Source: Prevotellaceae bacterium
GTDB taxonomy: Bacteria; Bacteroidota; Bacteroidia; Bacteroidales; UBA932
NCBI GenBank assembly: GCA_031257655.1
Contig: JAIROF010000007.1
Location: forward strand, 1-23,831
Length of the DNA: 23,831 bases
Direction: 5' to 3'
Position 1 is the stretch's first letter. Every line of letters begins with the position of its first letter. A program made the translations under genes and the position numbers. Below the pieces are notes generated by a model. The model saw nothing but the letters and a program-made list of their open reading frames with translations, ran no database searches and was not told the DNA's origin. Below, in pieces: positions 7,822-15,290 of this stretch.

Positions 7822-8748
7822 CTAAGCCGGTTTATCGCTCAGGAGTGCGCTTAGCCTTTGGGTGGCGCTCCGAATATCGTCGTCTGTTTTCAGCTCAACG
7901 GTGAGCTTGGCGCCGCCGTTTGCCCCGCGCTTGATGTTCACCTTGCCGCTAAAGCACCGTTCGGCCTCCTCCGCCAGCTTGAAAAACAGCTCCGAGAGCT
8001 TGTCTTCGCCCTCGTCGCCCGGCTGTGGCTTTTCGGCCTTCGGCTTGTTGAGCGACTTTACCAGCTCCTCCACCTGCCGCACCGACAGGTCCTGGTCTAC
8101 GATTTTTTTGGCGATGCTCACCTGCTGCGTAACGCCGCTCACGTTGATCAGCGCCCGCGCGTGGCCCATCGAAATGAGCTGCTCGCGAATGGCCAGCTGA
8201 ATTTCCTCCGGCAGCTTGATGAGCCGGAGGTAGTTGGCCACGGTGGAGCGCTTTTTGCCCACCTTTTCGCTAATTTCCTCCTGCGTGAGGTGCAGCTCGT
8301 CGACCAGCCGCTGGTAGCTCAGCGCCACCTCTATGGCGTCGAGGTCGGTGCGCTGAATGTTTTCTATCAGCGCCATGAGCAGGCTGTCGTTGTCGTTGGC
8401 TTCGCGCACGTAGGCGGGAATGGTGTCGTGGCCGAGCATTTTGGACGCCCGGTAGCGGCGCTCGCCGCTGATGATTTGGTATTGGCCTTTGCCTACGCTG
8501 CGCACCGTGATGGGCTGTATGATCCCCAGGTGCTTGATCGATTCGGAGAGCTCCGCCAGCGATGCCTCGTCGAACTTGGAGCGCGGCTGCTGAGGGTTGG
8601 GCGCTATTTCGGCTAAGGGAATTTCTTTTACCAGCTCCGATTTTACTGCGGGAGACGGCTGCCCGCCGCTGCTTACCGGGCCGGGCGTAGCGCGCTGGTC
8701 GCTGAGCAGCGCGCCAAGCCCGCGCCCCAGACTTTCTTTTTTTGCCAT
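7822..8748 (-). CDS. parB: Chromosome-partitioning protein ParB
   Basis: ParB/Spo0J of 308 residues, a CTP-dependent DNA clamp that loads at parS and acts with ParA in chromosome segregation. The N-terminal MAKKESLGRGLGALL is typical. The ParB/Srx fold starts near residue 40, with the CTP-binding GERRYR box at 95-100 and ENIQR at 129-133. A helix-turn-helix (LTQEEISEKVGKKRSTVANY) lies at about 154-173, and a C-terminal dimerisation domain follows a charged linker near 235-250. It starts 5 nt after the parA stop. No consensus parS palindrome (TGTTTCACGTGAAACA-like) was seen in the window, so its binding sites are probably elsewhere. Confidence 0.96.
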   Translation of the reverse strand: MAKKESLGRGLGALLSDQRATPGPVSSGGQPSPAVKSELVKEIPLAEIAPNPQQPRSKFDEASLAELSESIKHLGIIQPITVRSVGKGQYQIISGERRYRASKMLGHDTIPAYVREANDNDSLLMALIENIQRTDLDAIEVALSYQRLVDELHLTQEEISEKVGKKRSTVANYLRLIKLPEEIQLAIREQLISMGHARALINVSGVTQQVSIAKKIVDQDLSVRQVEELVKSLNKPKAEKPQPGDEGEDKLSELFFKLAEEAERCFSGKVNIKRGANGGAKLTVELKTDDDIRSATQRLSALLSDKPA

Positions 8749-8753
8749 GTGGT

Positions 8754-9551
8754 CTATATCTGTTTATTTTCGTTGCTAATCTCAGTCGCGTTGTTGCGCT
8801 GCAAAAATTCGCGGGCCAGGTTCATGTACCCTATGCTGCCGCTGGATTGGGCGTCGTACAGGATGACCGGCTTCCCAAACGACGGGGCTTCGCTCAGCTT
8901 TACGTTGCGCGTAATGATGGTCTCAAAGGCCATGGTGTCGAAGTGGGTGCGAACGTCCTCCACCACCTGGTTGGCAAGCCGAACGCGGGCGTCGTACATC
9001 GTGAGCAGAAAGCCTTCGATGGCAAGGACGGGGTTGAGCCGCTCCTGCACCATCCGGATGGTGTTCAGCAGCCGCGTGAGGCCCTCCAGCGCAAAAAATT
9101 CGCACTGTATGGGGATGATTACAGAGTGGGCTGTGGTGAGCGCGTTGAGCGCAATCAGCCCCAGCGAAGGAAGGCAGTCAATAAAGATGTAGTCGTAATC
9201 GCCCGTTATGCCGGCAATCACGCCGCTCAGCACGCTTTCGCGGTTGGGGCGCTCCACCAGCTCCAGCTCAGCCCCAACAAGGTCTACGCGGGAGGGCAGC
9301 AGGTGCAGGTTTTTGAGCTCGCTCTGCAATATGGCGTCGCGAGGGTTCACGTCATCAACCATGCATTCGTAGATGGTGGACTTTACGTTTTTTTCCTCAA
9401 ACCCCAAACCGCTCGTGGCGTTTGCTTGAGGATCGGCGTCTATGAGAAGAACGCGCTTCTCAAGCACAGCAAGGCTTGCCGAAAGATTTATGGCGGTGGT
9501 CGTTTTGCCTACGCCGCCTTTTTGATTTGCAATTGCAATTACTTTTGCCAT
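8754..9551 (-). CDS. parA: Chromosome-partitioning ATPase ParA
   Basis: ParA/Soj of 265 residues, the usual chromosomal length, lacking the N-terminal DNA-binding extension of plasmid ParA types. The deviant Walker A is KGGVGKTT at 11-18, with the signature Lys11. Walker A' LLIDADPQAN follows near 35-44 and Walker B FIDCLPS near 123-129. It should bind DNA non-specifically as an ATP dimer and be stimulated by ParB from the next gene. It is the first gene of the minus-strand run. A TACATTTG -7 box (9656-9663, minus strand) lies about 105 nt upstream of the start. Confidence 0.96.
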   Translation of the reverse strand: MAKVIAIANQKGGVGKTTTAINLSASLAVLEKRVLLIDADPQANATSGLGFEEKNVKSTIYECMVDDVNPRDAILQSELKNLHLLPSRVDLVGAELELVERPNRESVLSGVIAGITGDYDYIFIDCLPSLGLIALNALTTAHSVIIPIQCEFFALEGLTRLLNTIRMVQERLNPVLAIEGFLLTMYDARVRLANQVVEDVRTHFDTMAFETIITRNVKLSEAPSFGKPVILYDAQSSGSIGYMNLAREFLQRNNATEISNENKQI

Positions 9552-9655
9552 TGGTTTCTTCTATTTTTTGTTAAGCCATAGAGGGATACACTCGACTCCG
9601 AAATATCCTGCAAGTATAGCAATAAAACTCCAATTTTGCCCGATAATTTTATTAA

Positions 9656-9663
9656 CAAATGTA
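9656..9663 (-). promoter_or_regulatory. Candidate -7 box for the parA operon
   Basis: Minus-strand TACATTTG matches the Bacteroidota TAnnTTTG -7 element exactly. A TTTG lies upstream, but at about 16 bp, shorter than the usual 19-20 bp. The 5' UTR would be about 100 nt. Inferred from consensus only. Confidence 0.4.
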
Positions 9664-9689
9664 AAATACGAGATATTCGCAAAAAATCC

Positions 9690-9697
9690 TACCTTTG
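9690..9697 (+). promoter_or_regulatory. Candidate -7 box for the lipid kinase gene
   Basis: TACCTTTG is an exact TAnnTTTG match, 38 nt upstream of the ATG at 9736. No clear TTTG -33 element was found. It is divergent from the parA box 27 bp away, so the two promoters share one short control region. Confidence 0.5.
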
Positions 9698-9735
9698 TAG
9701 CGTAGTAAAATAGCCATATAATCTGTAATCAATAC

Positions 9736-10695
9736 ATGCAAAATTCCGAAAAACTTTCGCGCTGGATGGTCATCGTAAACCCTAAGGCGGGGCGAGGCCA
9801 CGGCCTGCGCGACTGGCCTGTTATATCAAACCGCCTCAACTTTAGCGGCGTGGATTTTACCTGCGTGTTTACCGAAAAAAAATTCCACGCCGTGGAGCTC
9901 ACCGTTAAGGCCGTAAACGACGGATTTCGCAAAATTGTGGTCGTGGGCGGAGACGGAACGGTAAACGAGGTGGTCAATGGCCTCTTTATCCAAAAGCAAG
10001 CGCCCGCGCACGAGGTAACCCTCTCCGTAATCCCCGTGGGCACGGGCAACGACTGGGTGCGCATGCTCGGCATCCCAAGAACCTACAGCGACGCCGTGCA
10101 GAGCATTTGCCGCGAGCAAACCATCCTCCAGGATGTGGGGAAAATTACCTTTGAGGAGGCAAGGGTAAAGCAAACCCGGTACATGGCAAACGTGTCGGGC
10201 ATTGGCTTTGACGCCATGGTCAACCGCCGCTTCAACCGCCTCAAGGAGGCCGGGCAAACGGGCAGCTGGCTCTACCTCTCCAGCGCCCTGATTACGCTGT
10301 TCTCCTACCGCGCCAAGCGGTTTGTCGCAAAAGTCGACGGAAAGGAGTTTTTCGACGGACGCCTCTTTAGCGGCGCCGTGGGCGTGGGGAAGTACAACGG
10401 CGGCGGAATGCTGCAAATGCCCGCCGCCGTGGTCGACGACGGCCTCATGGACATCACCCTGATACGAAAAATGAGCTTCTACCGCTTCTTTACAAACTTC
10501 CAGCGCCTCTACAACGGCACCATCTACAACTTTTACAAGGTAAAGGCCGCCCAGGGCAAGGCTATTTCCGTAGCCTCCTACCCGCAAAGCCCCATTGAGA
10601 TCGACGGCGAGGCCTGCGGCTATTCTCCCTTCACCTTTGAGCTGGTACCCAAGAGCATCCGCGTGGTGGTAGGCGAAAAATTTCATCTGGTATAG
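9736..10695 (+). CDS. Diacylglycerol/sphingosine kinase family lipid kinase (YegS-like)
   Basis: A 319-residue lipid kinase that should transfer phosphate from ATP to a lipid hydroxyl. The N-terminal catalytic domain shows MVIVNPKAGRG (11-21), the nucleotide-binding GGDGTVNEVVNG (71-82) and PVGTGND (100-106). The C-terminal domain has the conserved GVGKYNGGGMLQMPAAVVDD segment. Length is normal for YegS/DgkB relatives. The substrate cannot be told from sequence; in Bacteroidota, diacylglycerol or sphingolipid-like long-chain bases are both possible. It is the first of two plus-strand genes, the next starting 3 nt after its stop. Confidence 0.9.
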   Translation: MQNSEKLSRWMVIVNPKAGRGHGLRDWPVISNRLNFSGVDFTCVFTEKKFHAVELTVKAVNDGFRKIVVVGGDGTVNEVVNGLFIQKQAPAHEVTLSVIPVGTGNDWVRMLGIPRTYSDAVQSICREQTILQDVGKITFEEARVKQTRYMANVSGIGFDAMVNRRFNRLKEAGQTGSWLYLSSALITLFSYRAKRFVAKVDGKEFFDGRLFSGAVGVGKYNGGGMLQMPAAVVDDGLMDITLIRKMSFYRFFTNFQRLYNGTIYNFYKVKAAQGKAISVASYPQSPIEIDGEACGYSPFTFELVPKSIRVVVGEKFHLV

Positions 10696-10698
10696 GCA

Positions 10699-11751
10699 AT
10701 GGTTACAGGTAACAATACGGCGCTGCAGGCAGTTGTGGCGCACCACGTGGGCAGCAAGGCCGCCGACGAAGGCGTGCGCCTGTCGGCGGCGCCGCTGAGC
10801 GTGAGCAGCGATGCGGAGGAGCTCCTCCTGAGCTTCTTCTTATCCTCCTTCAAGGCGCAGCTCTACTACACCCTGCAGCGCGAGGGCGACGCCCCCGAAG
10901 CAAGCGCGGTGTACGACAGCGTATGCGCCATTTTCGACAATCCCGGTACGCTGCCGGAGCAGTCGGCAGCGCTGGCCCGGCGCCTCTACGAGCAGACCGC
11001 CGACGCAAAGGTGAAGGGGGGCGATTTTTTCGTCGCCTACCTTACGGATTGCATGGTGGATGGCAACACGTTCGACGCGGTGGGGCTGTTTAAGGCCGAA
11101 ACCCAGGAGCGCTTCCTGAAGCTCCAGCCCTGCGACGATGGCTTCCGCATCACCGCCCACAGCGGCCTCAGCGCCGCTAAGCCGGACAGGGCTTGCCTCA
11201 TCTTCAACACCGAGCGCGAAAGCGGATTTCTGGTCGCCATTACCGGCAGCAGCCGCAGCCTCAGCGAGGAGCTGCAATGGACGGATGGTTTTCTGAACGC
11301 CGTGCAGCGAAAGGACGATTTTTTCAGAACCCAGCAGGCCATAGCCCTCTGCAAGAATTTTGTCACCCAACGCCTTCCCGAAGCCTTTGAGGTGACCAAA
11401 GCAGACCAGGCCGATCTGCTCAACAAATCGGTGCAGTTCTTTAAGGAAAACGGCAGCTTTAGCGTCGACGAATTTGCGCAGGAGGTTATCTCCGACCCCG
11501 AGGTGGTCGAAAGCTTCAAGCGCTACAAGCACGAATTTGACCGCGACGGCGACGCAAACGGCGAAATCCCGGAGCAGTTCGACATATCGGAGGCGGCCGT
11601 GAAAAGCCAGGCGCGCGCGCTCAAAAGCGTGATAAAGCTCGACAAGAATTTCCACATCTACGTGCACGGCAAACGCGAATATATCTCGCGCGGATACGAC
11701 GAAAAAACAGGGCTGCACTTTTATCAGCTCTTCTTCAAGGAGGAAAATTAA
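10699..11751 (+). CDS. Nucleoid-associated protein, NdpA/YejK (37-kDa) family
   Basis: A 350-residue protein of the nucleoid-associated NA37 family. Recognisable features are the N-terminal VAHHVGSKAADEG region, the central GGDFFVAYLTDCMVDG strand region and the C-terminal FHIYVHGKREYISRGYDEKTGLHFYQLFF segment. E. coli YejK binds nucleoid DNA and topoisomerase IV. Translation is probably coupled to the upstream lipid kinase (3-nt gap). The pairing with a lipid kinase has no obvious functional logic, so this may simply be a shared transcript. It ends in a convergent intergenic region with several hairpins. Confidence 0.85.
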   Translation: MVTGNNTALQAVVAHHVGSKAADEGVRLSAAPLSVSSDAEELLLSFFLSSFKAQLYYTLQREGDAPEASAVYDSVCAIFDNPGTLPEQSAALARRLYEQTADAKVKGGDFFVAYLTDCMVDGNTFDAVGLFKAETQERFLKLQPCDDGFRITAHSGLSAAKPDRACLIFNTERESGFLVAITGSSRSLSEELQWTDGFLNAVQRKDDFFRTQQAIALCKNFVTQRLPEAFEVTKADQADLLNKSVQFFKENGSFSVDEFAQEVISDPEVVESFKRYKHEFDRDGDANGEIPEQFDISEAAVKSQARALKSVIKLDKNFHIYVHGKREYISRGYDEKTGLHFYQLFFKEEN

Positions 11752-11791
11752 GAATTAGGAATTATGAATTTAGGGGCTCGTGTTACGCTGT

Positions 11792-11845
11792 AGCTGTCTG
11801 AACTCGGATTTTTTTGATTTAAATGATTATTATGATTGATGGCGC
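11792..11845. repeat. Dispersed repeat, copy 2 (inverted relative to 6782-6836)
   Basis: Its reverse complement matches 6782-6836 with a few differences, including the GAACTCGGAT/ATCCGAGTTC motif. It abuts the hairpin cluster starting at 11842. Confidence 0.8.
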
Positions 11846-11960
11846 ATCGCGCGATGCGCTGTAGAGACGCACGCCGTGCGTCTCGCTGCGCATCGCGCCT
11901 TGCTCGGCGTAGCGTATGCGCTACGCCCCGCAGAGGGGGTAAGGCGCGCCTTACCCCCTC
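11842..11960. repeat. Cluster of four palindromes
   Basis: 11842-11859 is a perfect 18-bp palindrome (GCGCATCGCGCGATGCGC). 11865-11883 has 9-bp arms around one base. About 11905-11926 has arms GGCGTAGCG/CGCTACGCC around 4 nt. 11933-11960 is a perfect 28-bp palindrome (arms GAGGGGGTAAGGCG). The four follow one another with short spacers, resembling REP/BIME clusters. Confidence 0.85.
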
Positions 11961-12092
11961 CGCAGAACGGCATACGGAAACATCGAATGGGGGCTGTTTC
12001 CGTCTTCAAATTTTCAAATTTCAATAGTAAAGCGCTGTATCATCCGCAATTTTTCAACTTTCAGCTTTCAATTTTTCAGCTTTCAGGCGTTT

Positions 12093-13817
12093 TTACTCCG
12101 CCGGCCTGTCCTCCAGCACGGCCTTGTATGCGGCGAGGTCGTCCGGCTTGAAGTCGGCTATGTACGATGCGTGCGCGGCGTTCCACGACTTGGCTTTTTT
12201 GATGAAGACTTCGGCGGAGCGGCCGTAGCTGTCGTCGCGCTGCGCGTCTAAGAGGAGCAGGTAGCCCATGATGATGTGCCCGGCCATCTCTACCACCTTG
12301 CGGGCGTGAAATTCGACGAGCTCCGCCTCGGAGAGCAGGGCGACTTTCTCTACCGCGTCGGAGTAGGCAACGGTCATCTCCTCCAGCACGTAGTGCAGGT
12401 GCTCGTGCTCCGGCTTCACCGGCTCGGCGGCGTACTTGCGCACCTGCGCCAGCGCAGCGCCCGTCGTCACGCCCCGTATGGCGGCTACCACCTGCAGCTG
12501 CGACGTGCCCTCGTAGATGGTGGTGATGCGGGCGTCGCGGTAGGCGCGCTCAATGGGGTAATCCTTCATAAAGCCGCTGCCGCCGTGAATCTGAATGGCG
12601 TCGTAGGTGAGCTGGTTGCTGTATTCGCTGGCAAAGAGCTTGGTGAGCGGCGTGTAGAAGTCCGCCAGCCGCTGGTACTCCTTCTGCTCGCTGCGCTCCT
12701 CCGGCGTGAGCTTGCGGTCTTCGGCCAGCAGGTTGTAGGCCTTGTAAACGTCAACAAAGCGCGCGGTTTCGTAGAGCAGCGTGCGGGCGGCCTGCAGCTT
12801 GGCCTTCATCAGGGCGAGCATTTCAAAGACCGCCGGAAAGCGGATGATGGGCTTGCCGAACTGTACGCGCTCGTTGGCGTACTTGAGCGCTTCGCGGTAG
12901 GCCATTTCGCATATCCCCACGCTCTGGGCGCCTACGCCGAGCCGCGCCCCGTTCATGAGCGACATCACGTAGCGGATAAGCCCCAGCCGCCGGTCGCCAA
13001 CTATCCTTGCGGGGGCGTTGGTGAAGACCAGCTCGCAGGTGGGCGAGCCTTTTATGCCCAGCTTGTTTTCTATGCGGCGCACGCGCACGCCGCCGTCTTT
13101 TTTGTCGTGAACAAAGTACGAAAGCCCGCGCCCGTCGGCTGTTCCCTCTTCGCTGCGCGCCAGCACCAGCTTAATGTCGGCGTCGCCGTTGGTGATGAAG
13201 CGCTTGACGCCGTTGAGCAGCCAGCGCTGCGATTGTTCGTCCCACGTTGCCTTGAGCATCACCGCCTGCAGGTCGCTGCCGGCGTCGGGCTCGGTCAGGT
13301 CCATCGAGCAGGTTGCCCCCAGGTTGATGCGCGGCAAAAATTCGTCCTTAAGCTCCTTCGAGGCAAATTCGTGGATGGTTTCGGCGCAATCCTGCAAGCC
13401 CCAGATGTTGCCAAAGCCGGCGTCGGCGCGCGACACAATCTCTGCGGACATCACGTAGGGCACCATGCAGAAGTTCAGCCCGCCGTACTCGCGCGGCAGC
13501 GACATGCCGTACACGCCGGCCTGCGTCAGCACGTCGTGGTTGGCCTGCGTGCCGGCGGCGTACTTCACGCGCCCGTCGATGACCTGCGGCCCTTCCTGGT
13601 CAACGGTTTCGGCGTTGGCGGCAAGAACGTTGCCGCAAATGTCGCCCACAATCTCCAGCGTCTTGTCGTAGCTGTCCAGCGCGTCGTCTACGTCCTGCGG
13701 CGCGTAGTCGTACTTATCCCTGTCGGCAAACCCTTTTTCTTTGAGATCCACAATCTTGCGCATCAGCGGATGCTGTAGGTGGAACCGGAGGTCTTTGTTG
13801 TCTGTGTAAAAGTTCAT
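12093..13817 (-). CDS. Acyl-CoA dehydrogenase, FAD-dependent
   Basis: A 574-residue acyl-CoA dehydrogenase, longer than the classic 380-residue short-chain enzymes because of N- and C-terminal extensions, as in the FadE/DmdC-like branch. Signatures include MDLTEPDAGSD (172-182), the FITNGDAD substrate/FAD region (207-214), QIHGGSGFMKDYPIERAYRDAR (409-430) and IYEGTSQ, where Glu436 is the expected catalytic base. It should oxidise acyl-CoA to enoyl-CoA, passing electrons to electron-transfer flavoprotein, or run in reverse. EtfA and EtfB are both encoded upstream on the same strand but separated by accessory genes. The nearest upstream ORF ends 77 nt away. Substrate chain length is not deducible. 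Confidence 0.93.
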   Translation of the reverse strand: MNFYTDNKDLRFHLQHPLMRKIVDLKEKGFADRDKYDYAPQDVDDALDSYDKTLEIVGDICGNVLAANAETVDQEGPQVIDGRVKYAAGTQANHDVLTQAGVYGMSLPREYGGLNFCMVPYVMSAEIVSRADAGFGNIWGLQDCAETIHEFASKELKDEFLPRINLGATCSMDLTEPDAGSDLQAVMLKATWDEQSQRWLLNGVKRFITNGDADIKLVLARSEEGTADGRGLSYFVHDKKDGGVRVRRIENKLGIKGSPTCELVFTNAPARIVGDRRLGLIRYVMSLMNGARLGVGAQSVGICEMAYREALKYANERVQFGKPIIRFPAVFEMLALMKAKLQAARTLLYETARFVDVYKAYNLLAEDRKLTPEERSEQKEYQRLADFYTPLTKLFASEYSNQLTYDAIQIHGGSGFMKDYPIERAYRDARITTIYEGTSQLQVVAAIRGVTTGAALAQVRKYAAEPVKPEHEHLHYVLEEMTVAYSDAVEKVALLSEAELVEFHARKVVEMAGHIIMGYLLLLDAQRDDSYGRSAEVFIKKAKSWNAAHASYIADFKPDDLAAYKAVLEDRPAE

Positions 13818-13894
13818 GTGTTTATTATGCTTGTTATATTATATTATATTAAATTTAATTGAGATGTGTATGGCTTGTCTTTAAGATATTCAAT

Positions 13895-14107
13895 CTACTC
13901 CGCCAATTTACAGAAATTTTCGGCATTGCTTTGCTTTATTGCGCGAAAAAGATTTTTCAACGTATCGCTGCTTTTGCTTGTTTTGTTTTCCATAGCGCTC
14001 AGCGCTTTGGTGCAGGAGTGCCGATGGCTATATCCTTTTTTCGGCGGCGCTACGGTTTCCGCAAGGAGCGCATCGGCGTAGCGCGCTGGTATGATATTGG
14101 CGGCCAT
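13895..14107 (-). CDS. Small ORF coupled to the truncated ATPase, possible remnant partner
   Basis: A 70-residue ORF whose ATG lies 1 nt after the ATPase stop codon (TAG-G-ATG), an operon-like junction. The protein begins MAANIIPARYADALLAET and ends in a charged helix-like SSDTLKNLFRAIKQSNAENF stretch. I recognise no family. ATPases of the neighbouring type are often followed by a second, larger effector gene. Given the deletion in the ATPase, this may be an internally deleted remnant of such a partner. It could also be a chance frame. Confidence 0.35.
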   Translation of the reverse strand: MAANIIPARYADALLAETVAPPKKGYSHRHSCTKALSAMENKTSKSSDTLKNLFRAIKQSNAENFCKLAE

Positions 14108-14108
14108 C

Positions 14109-14798
14109 CTACAAAAATTTTTCGATGTTAAAAAACAAATCCTCTCCGTAGCGGTACGCTTCATCTACCTCCCGGTCGGGTAGCCGCCTGATGGCTGTTT
14201 GCCCGTCTCTAAAGCTGAGCAGGTATATGGCCGCTTCTTTGCGGGCGTCGGCATACTCCATAAAATCGTTGAGAATAATCGGGCTGTGGGTGGCAATAAA
14301 AAACTGGTTGCTTGCGCTGCCGATGATATCCTGCGTAATCGTTTTTATGTAGGGCGGAAATGCGTGCGCTTCCGGCTCCTCGAACAGCAAAACCGAATCG
14401 CGGTTGGAGGCAACGGCGGTTTTGTAAAAGATAATCCGCTGTAGCGTATCCGCAATTGAGGTGTAGGGCTGCTGAAAGACTTCGTCTCCGTGCAGCCGCT
14501 GCTGCACCTTGAGGCTGTAGCCGGTTTTATCCAAAACGTACTCTAACCCAAATTTGGAAAGCTCCTCTTTCATCCAGCTTTTTACGCCATCTACGCGCGG
14601 GTTATAGGCAAAAACGTTGATGATGTTTTTCCCAAAAGGGACGTCCAGCGAGCAGCCGCCCAAATTTTCGCTTTCTGTCTGCCGAAAAATGTACCGCTTA
14701 ATACGGTTTTCGTCTTCCATCCAAAGTTCGCCTGCCACCTGCAAGTCGCGCATGGACTTGAAGTTCGTAATATGTATGTGTTCGATAAAGTTTGCCAT
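14109..14798 (-). pseudogene. AAA/ABC-type ATPase (AAA_15/OLD-like) lacking its Walker A region
   Basis: A 229-residue ATPase whose ATG at 14798 gives MANFIEHIHITNFKSMRDLQV, the typical first strand of this family. I prefer it to an upstream TTG. In intact relatives this strand is followed by a P-loop (GxxGxGKS/T) and about 100 more residues. Here it jumps straight to ENRIKRYIFRQTESEN, a region from the middle of the family, so Walker A is absent. The C-terminal half is intact: the TLQRIIFY segment, Walker B SVLLFEEPEAHAFPP and the switch motif FFIATHSPIILN. Family members are about 350 residues or more. I read this as an in-frame internal deletion, probably an inactive relic of a defence-type ATPase module, though a non-hydrolysing protein cannot be excluded. 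Confidence 0.7.
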
Positions 14799-14864
14799 TG
14801 CTGCTGCTGCTTGCAAGTAAAAAAATTACGCCCACGCCTCATCCCTCCCGCCGCCATTCCCGTT

Positions 14865-14920
14865 GTTGGTAGCGTAGCGAAGGAGCCGGAGCAAAGCGGA
14901 GCTCGGCGCAGCCAAGCTCC
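14865..14920. repeat. Short dispersed repeat (CGGAGC-GCGGAGCTCGGCG family)
   Basis: The CCGGAGCAAAGCGGAGCTCG element here resembles copies at about 16761-16791 and 16842-16877. It is also related, on the other strand, to the GAGCTCCGCTTCGCTCCGG segments at about 188-206 and 448-466. It is a partly self-complementary intergenic repeat of unknown function. Confidence 0.65.
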
Positions 14921-14934
14921 CGCCTTTACTACTG

Positions 14935-15246
14935 TCAGATTGCTATACCTGTCCTTTTTATTTCTTCTATAAGCGGGTCGCTTTGCAAAAAATAATCGGT
15001 AGGATAAGTCAGCGCTTCAATCCGTATGTATGATTTTTTGCACCCGATGTGGGAGAATAAGCGCATATCCTGCGGCAACCCTTCAAACTCATCGGCAACC
15101 AAAGCCACGTCAATATCCGACCACTCATGCTGAGTGCCTTTGGCAAAAGAGCCAAACAAAAAAACCTTGCGCAGGTGTACGCCGGCAGCTTTTATTTCCC
15201 GTGCGTAATTTTGTGCTGTAGCTGTAGCGCCCTCTTGAGTAAGCAT
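14935..15246 (-). CDS. Minimal nucleotidyltransferase (MNT) domain protein
   Basis: A 103-residue protein of the polymerase-beta nucleotidyltransferase superfamily. The core GSFAKG (32-37) followed by WSDIDVAL, with Asp44 and Asp46, is the metal-binding GS-x10-DxD signature. Such MNT proteins usually pair with a HEPN-domain toxin, which they neutralise by AMPylation. No HEPN gene adjoins it: downstream is the ATPase remnant, and etfA is 44 nt upstream. It therefore looks like an orphan antitoxin, or a solitary enzyme inserted between etfA and the acyl-CoA dehydrogenase gene. Confidence 0.8.
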   Translation of the reverse strand: MLTQEGATATAQNYAREIKAAGVHLRKVFLFGSFAKGTQHEWSDIDVALVADEFEGLPQDMRLFSHIGCKKSYIRIEALTYPTDYFLQSDPLIEEIKRTGIAI

Positions 15247-15290
15247 TGTTTTATTTCCTTTATTTTGCCCGGTGAGGCTTATGCAAAAAG

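Larger units (their letters stand above)
11752..12092. other. Convergent intergenic region with hairpin cluster
   Basis: This lies between the ends of the nucleoid protein gene (plus) and the acyl-CoA dehydrogenase gene (minus). No gene is supported. It contains dispersed repeat copy 2 (11792-11845), four palindromes in a row (11842-11960) and a TTTCAGC/TTTTTCA microsatellite (12052-12086). The hairpins could end transcription from both sides, but none carries a clean T-run. Confidence 0.65.

Noticed and set aside
7822..9735. Search for a parS site near parAB
   Set aside because: No palindrome resembling TGTTTCACGTGAAACA was found by eye, so none is annotated.
9826..10746. A 306-codon minus-strand frame opposite the lipid kinase gene
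   Set aside because: Shadow frame; the plus strand has clear kinase motifs and a promoter-like box.
12276..13778. A 500-codon plus-strand open frame opposite the acyl-CoA dehydrogenase gene
   Set aside because: It is an antisense shadow caused by GC-rich codon use; the product is Val/His/Gly-rich with no family, while the minus strand encodes a complete enzyme.
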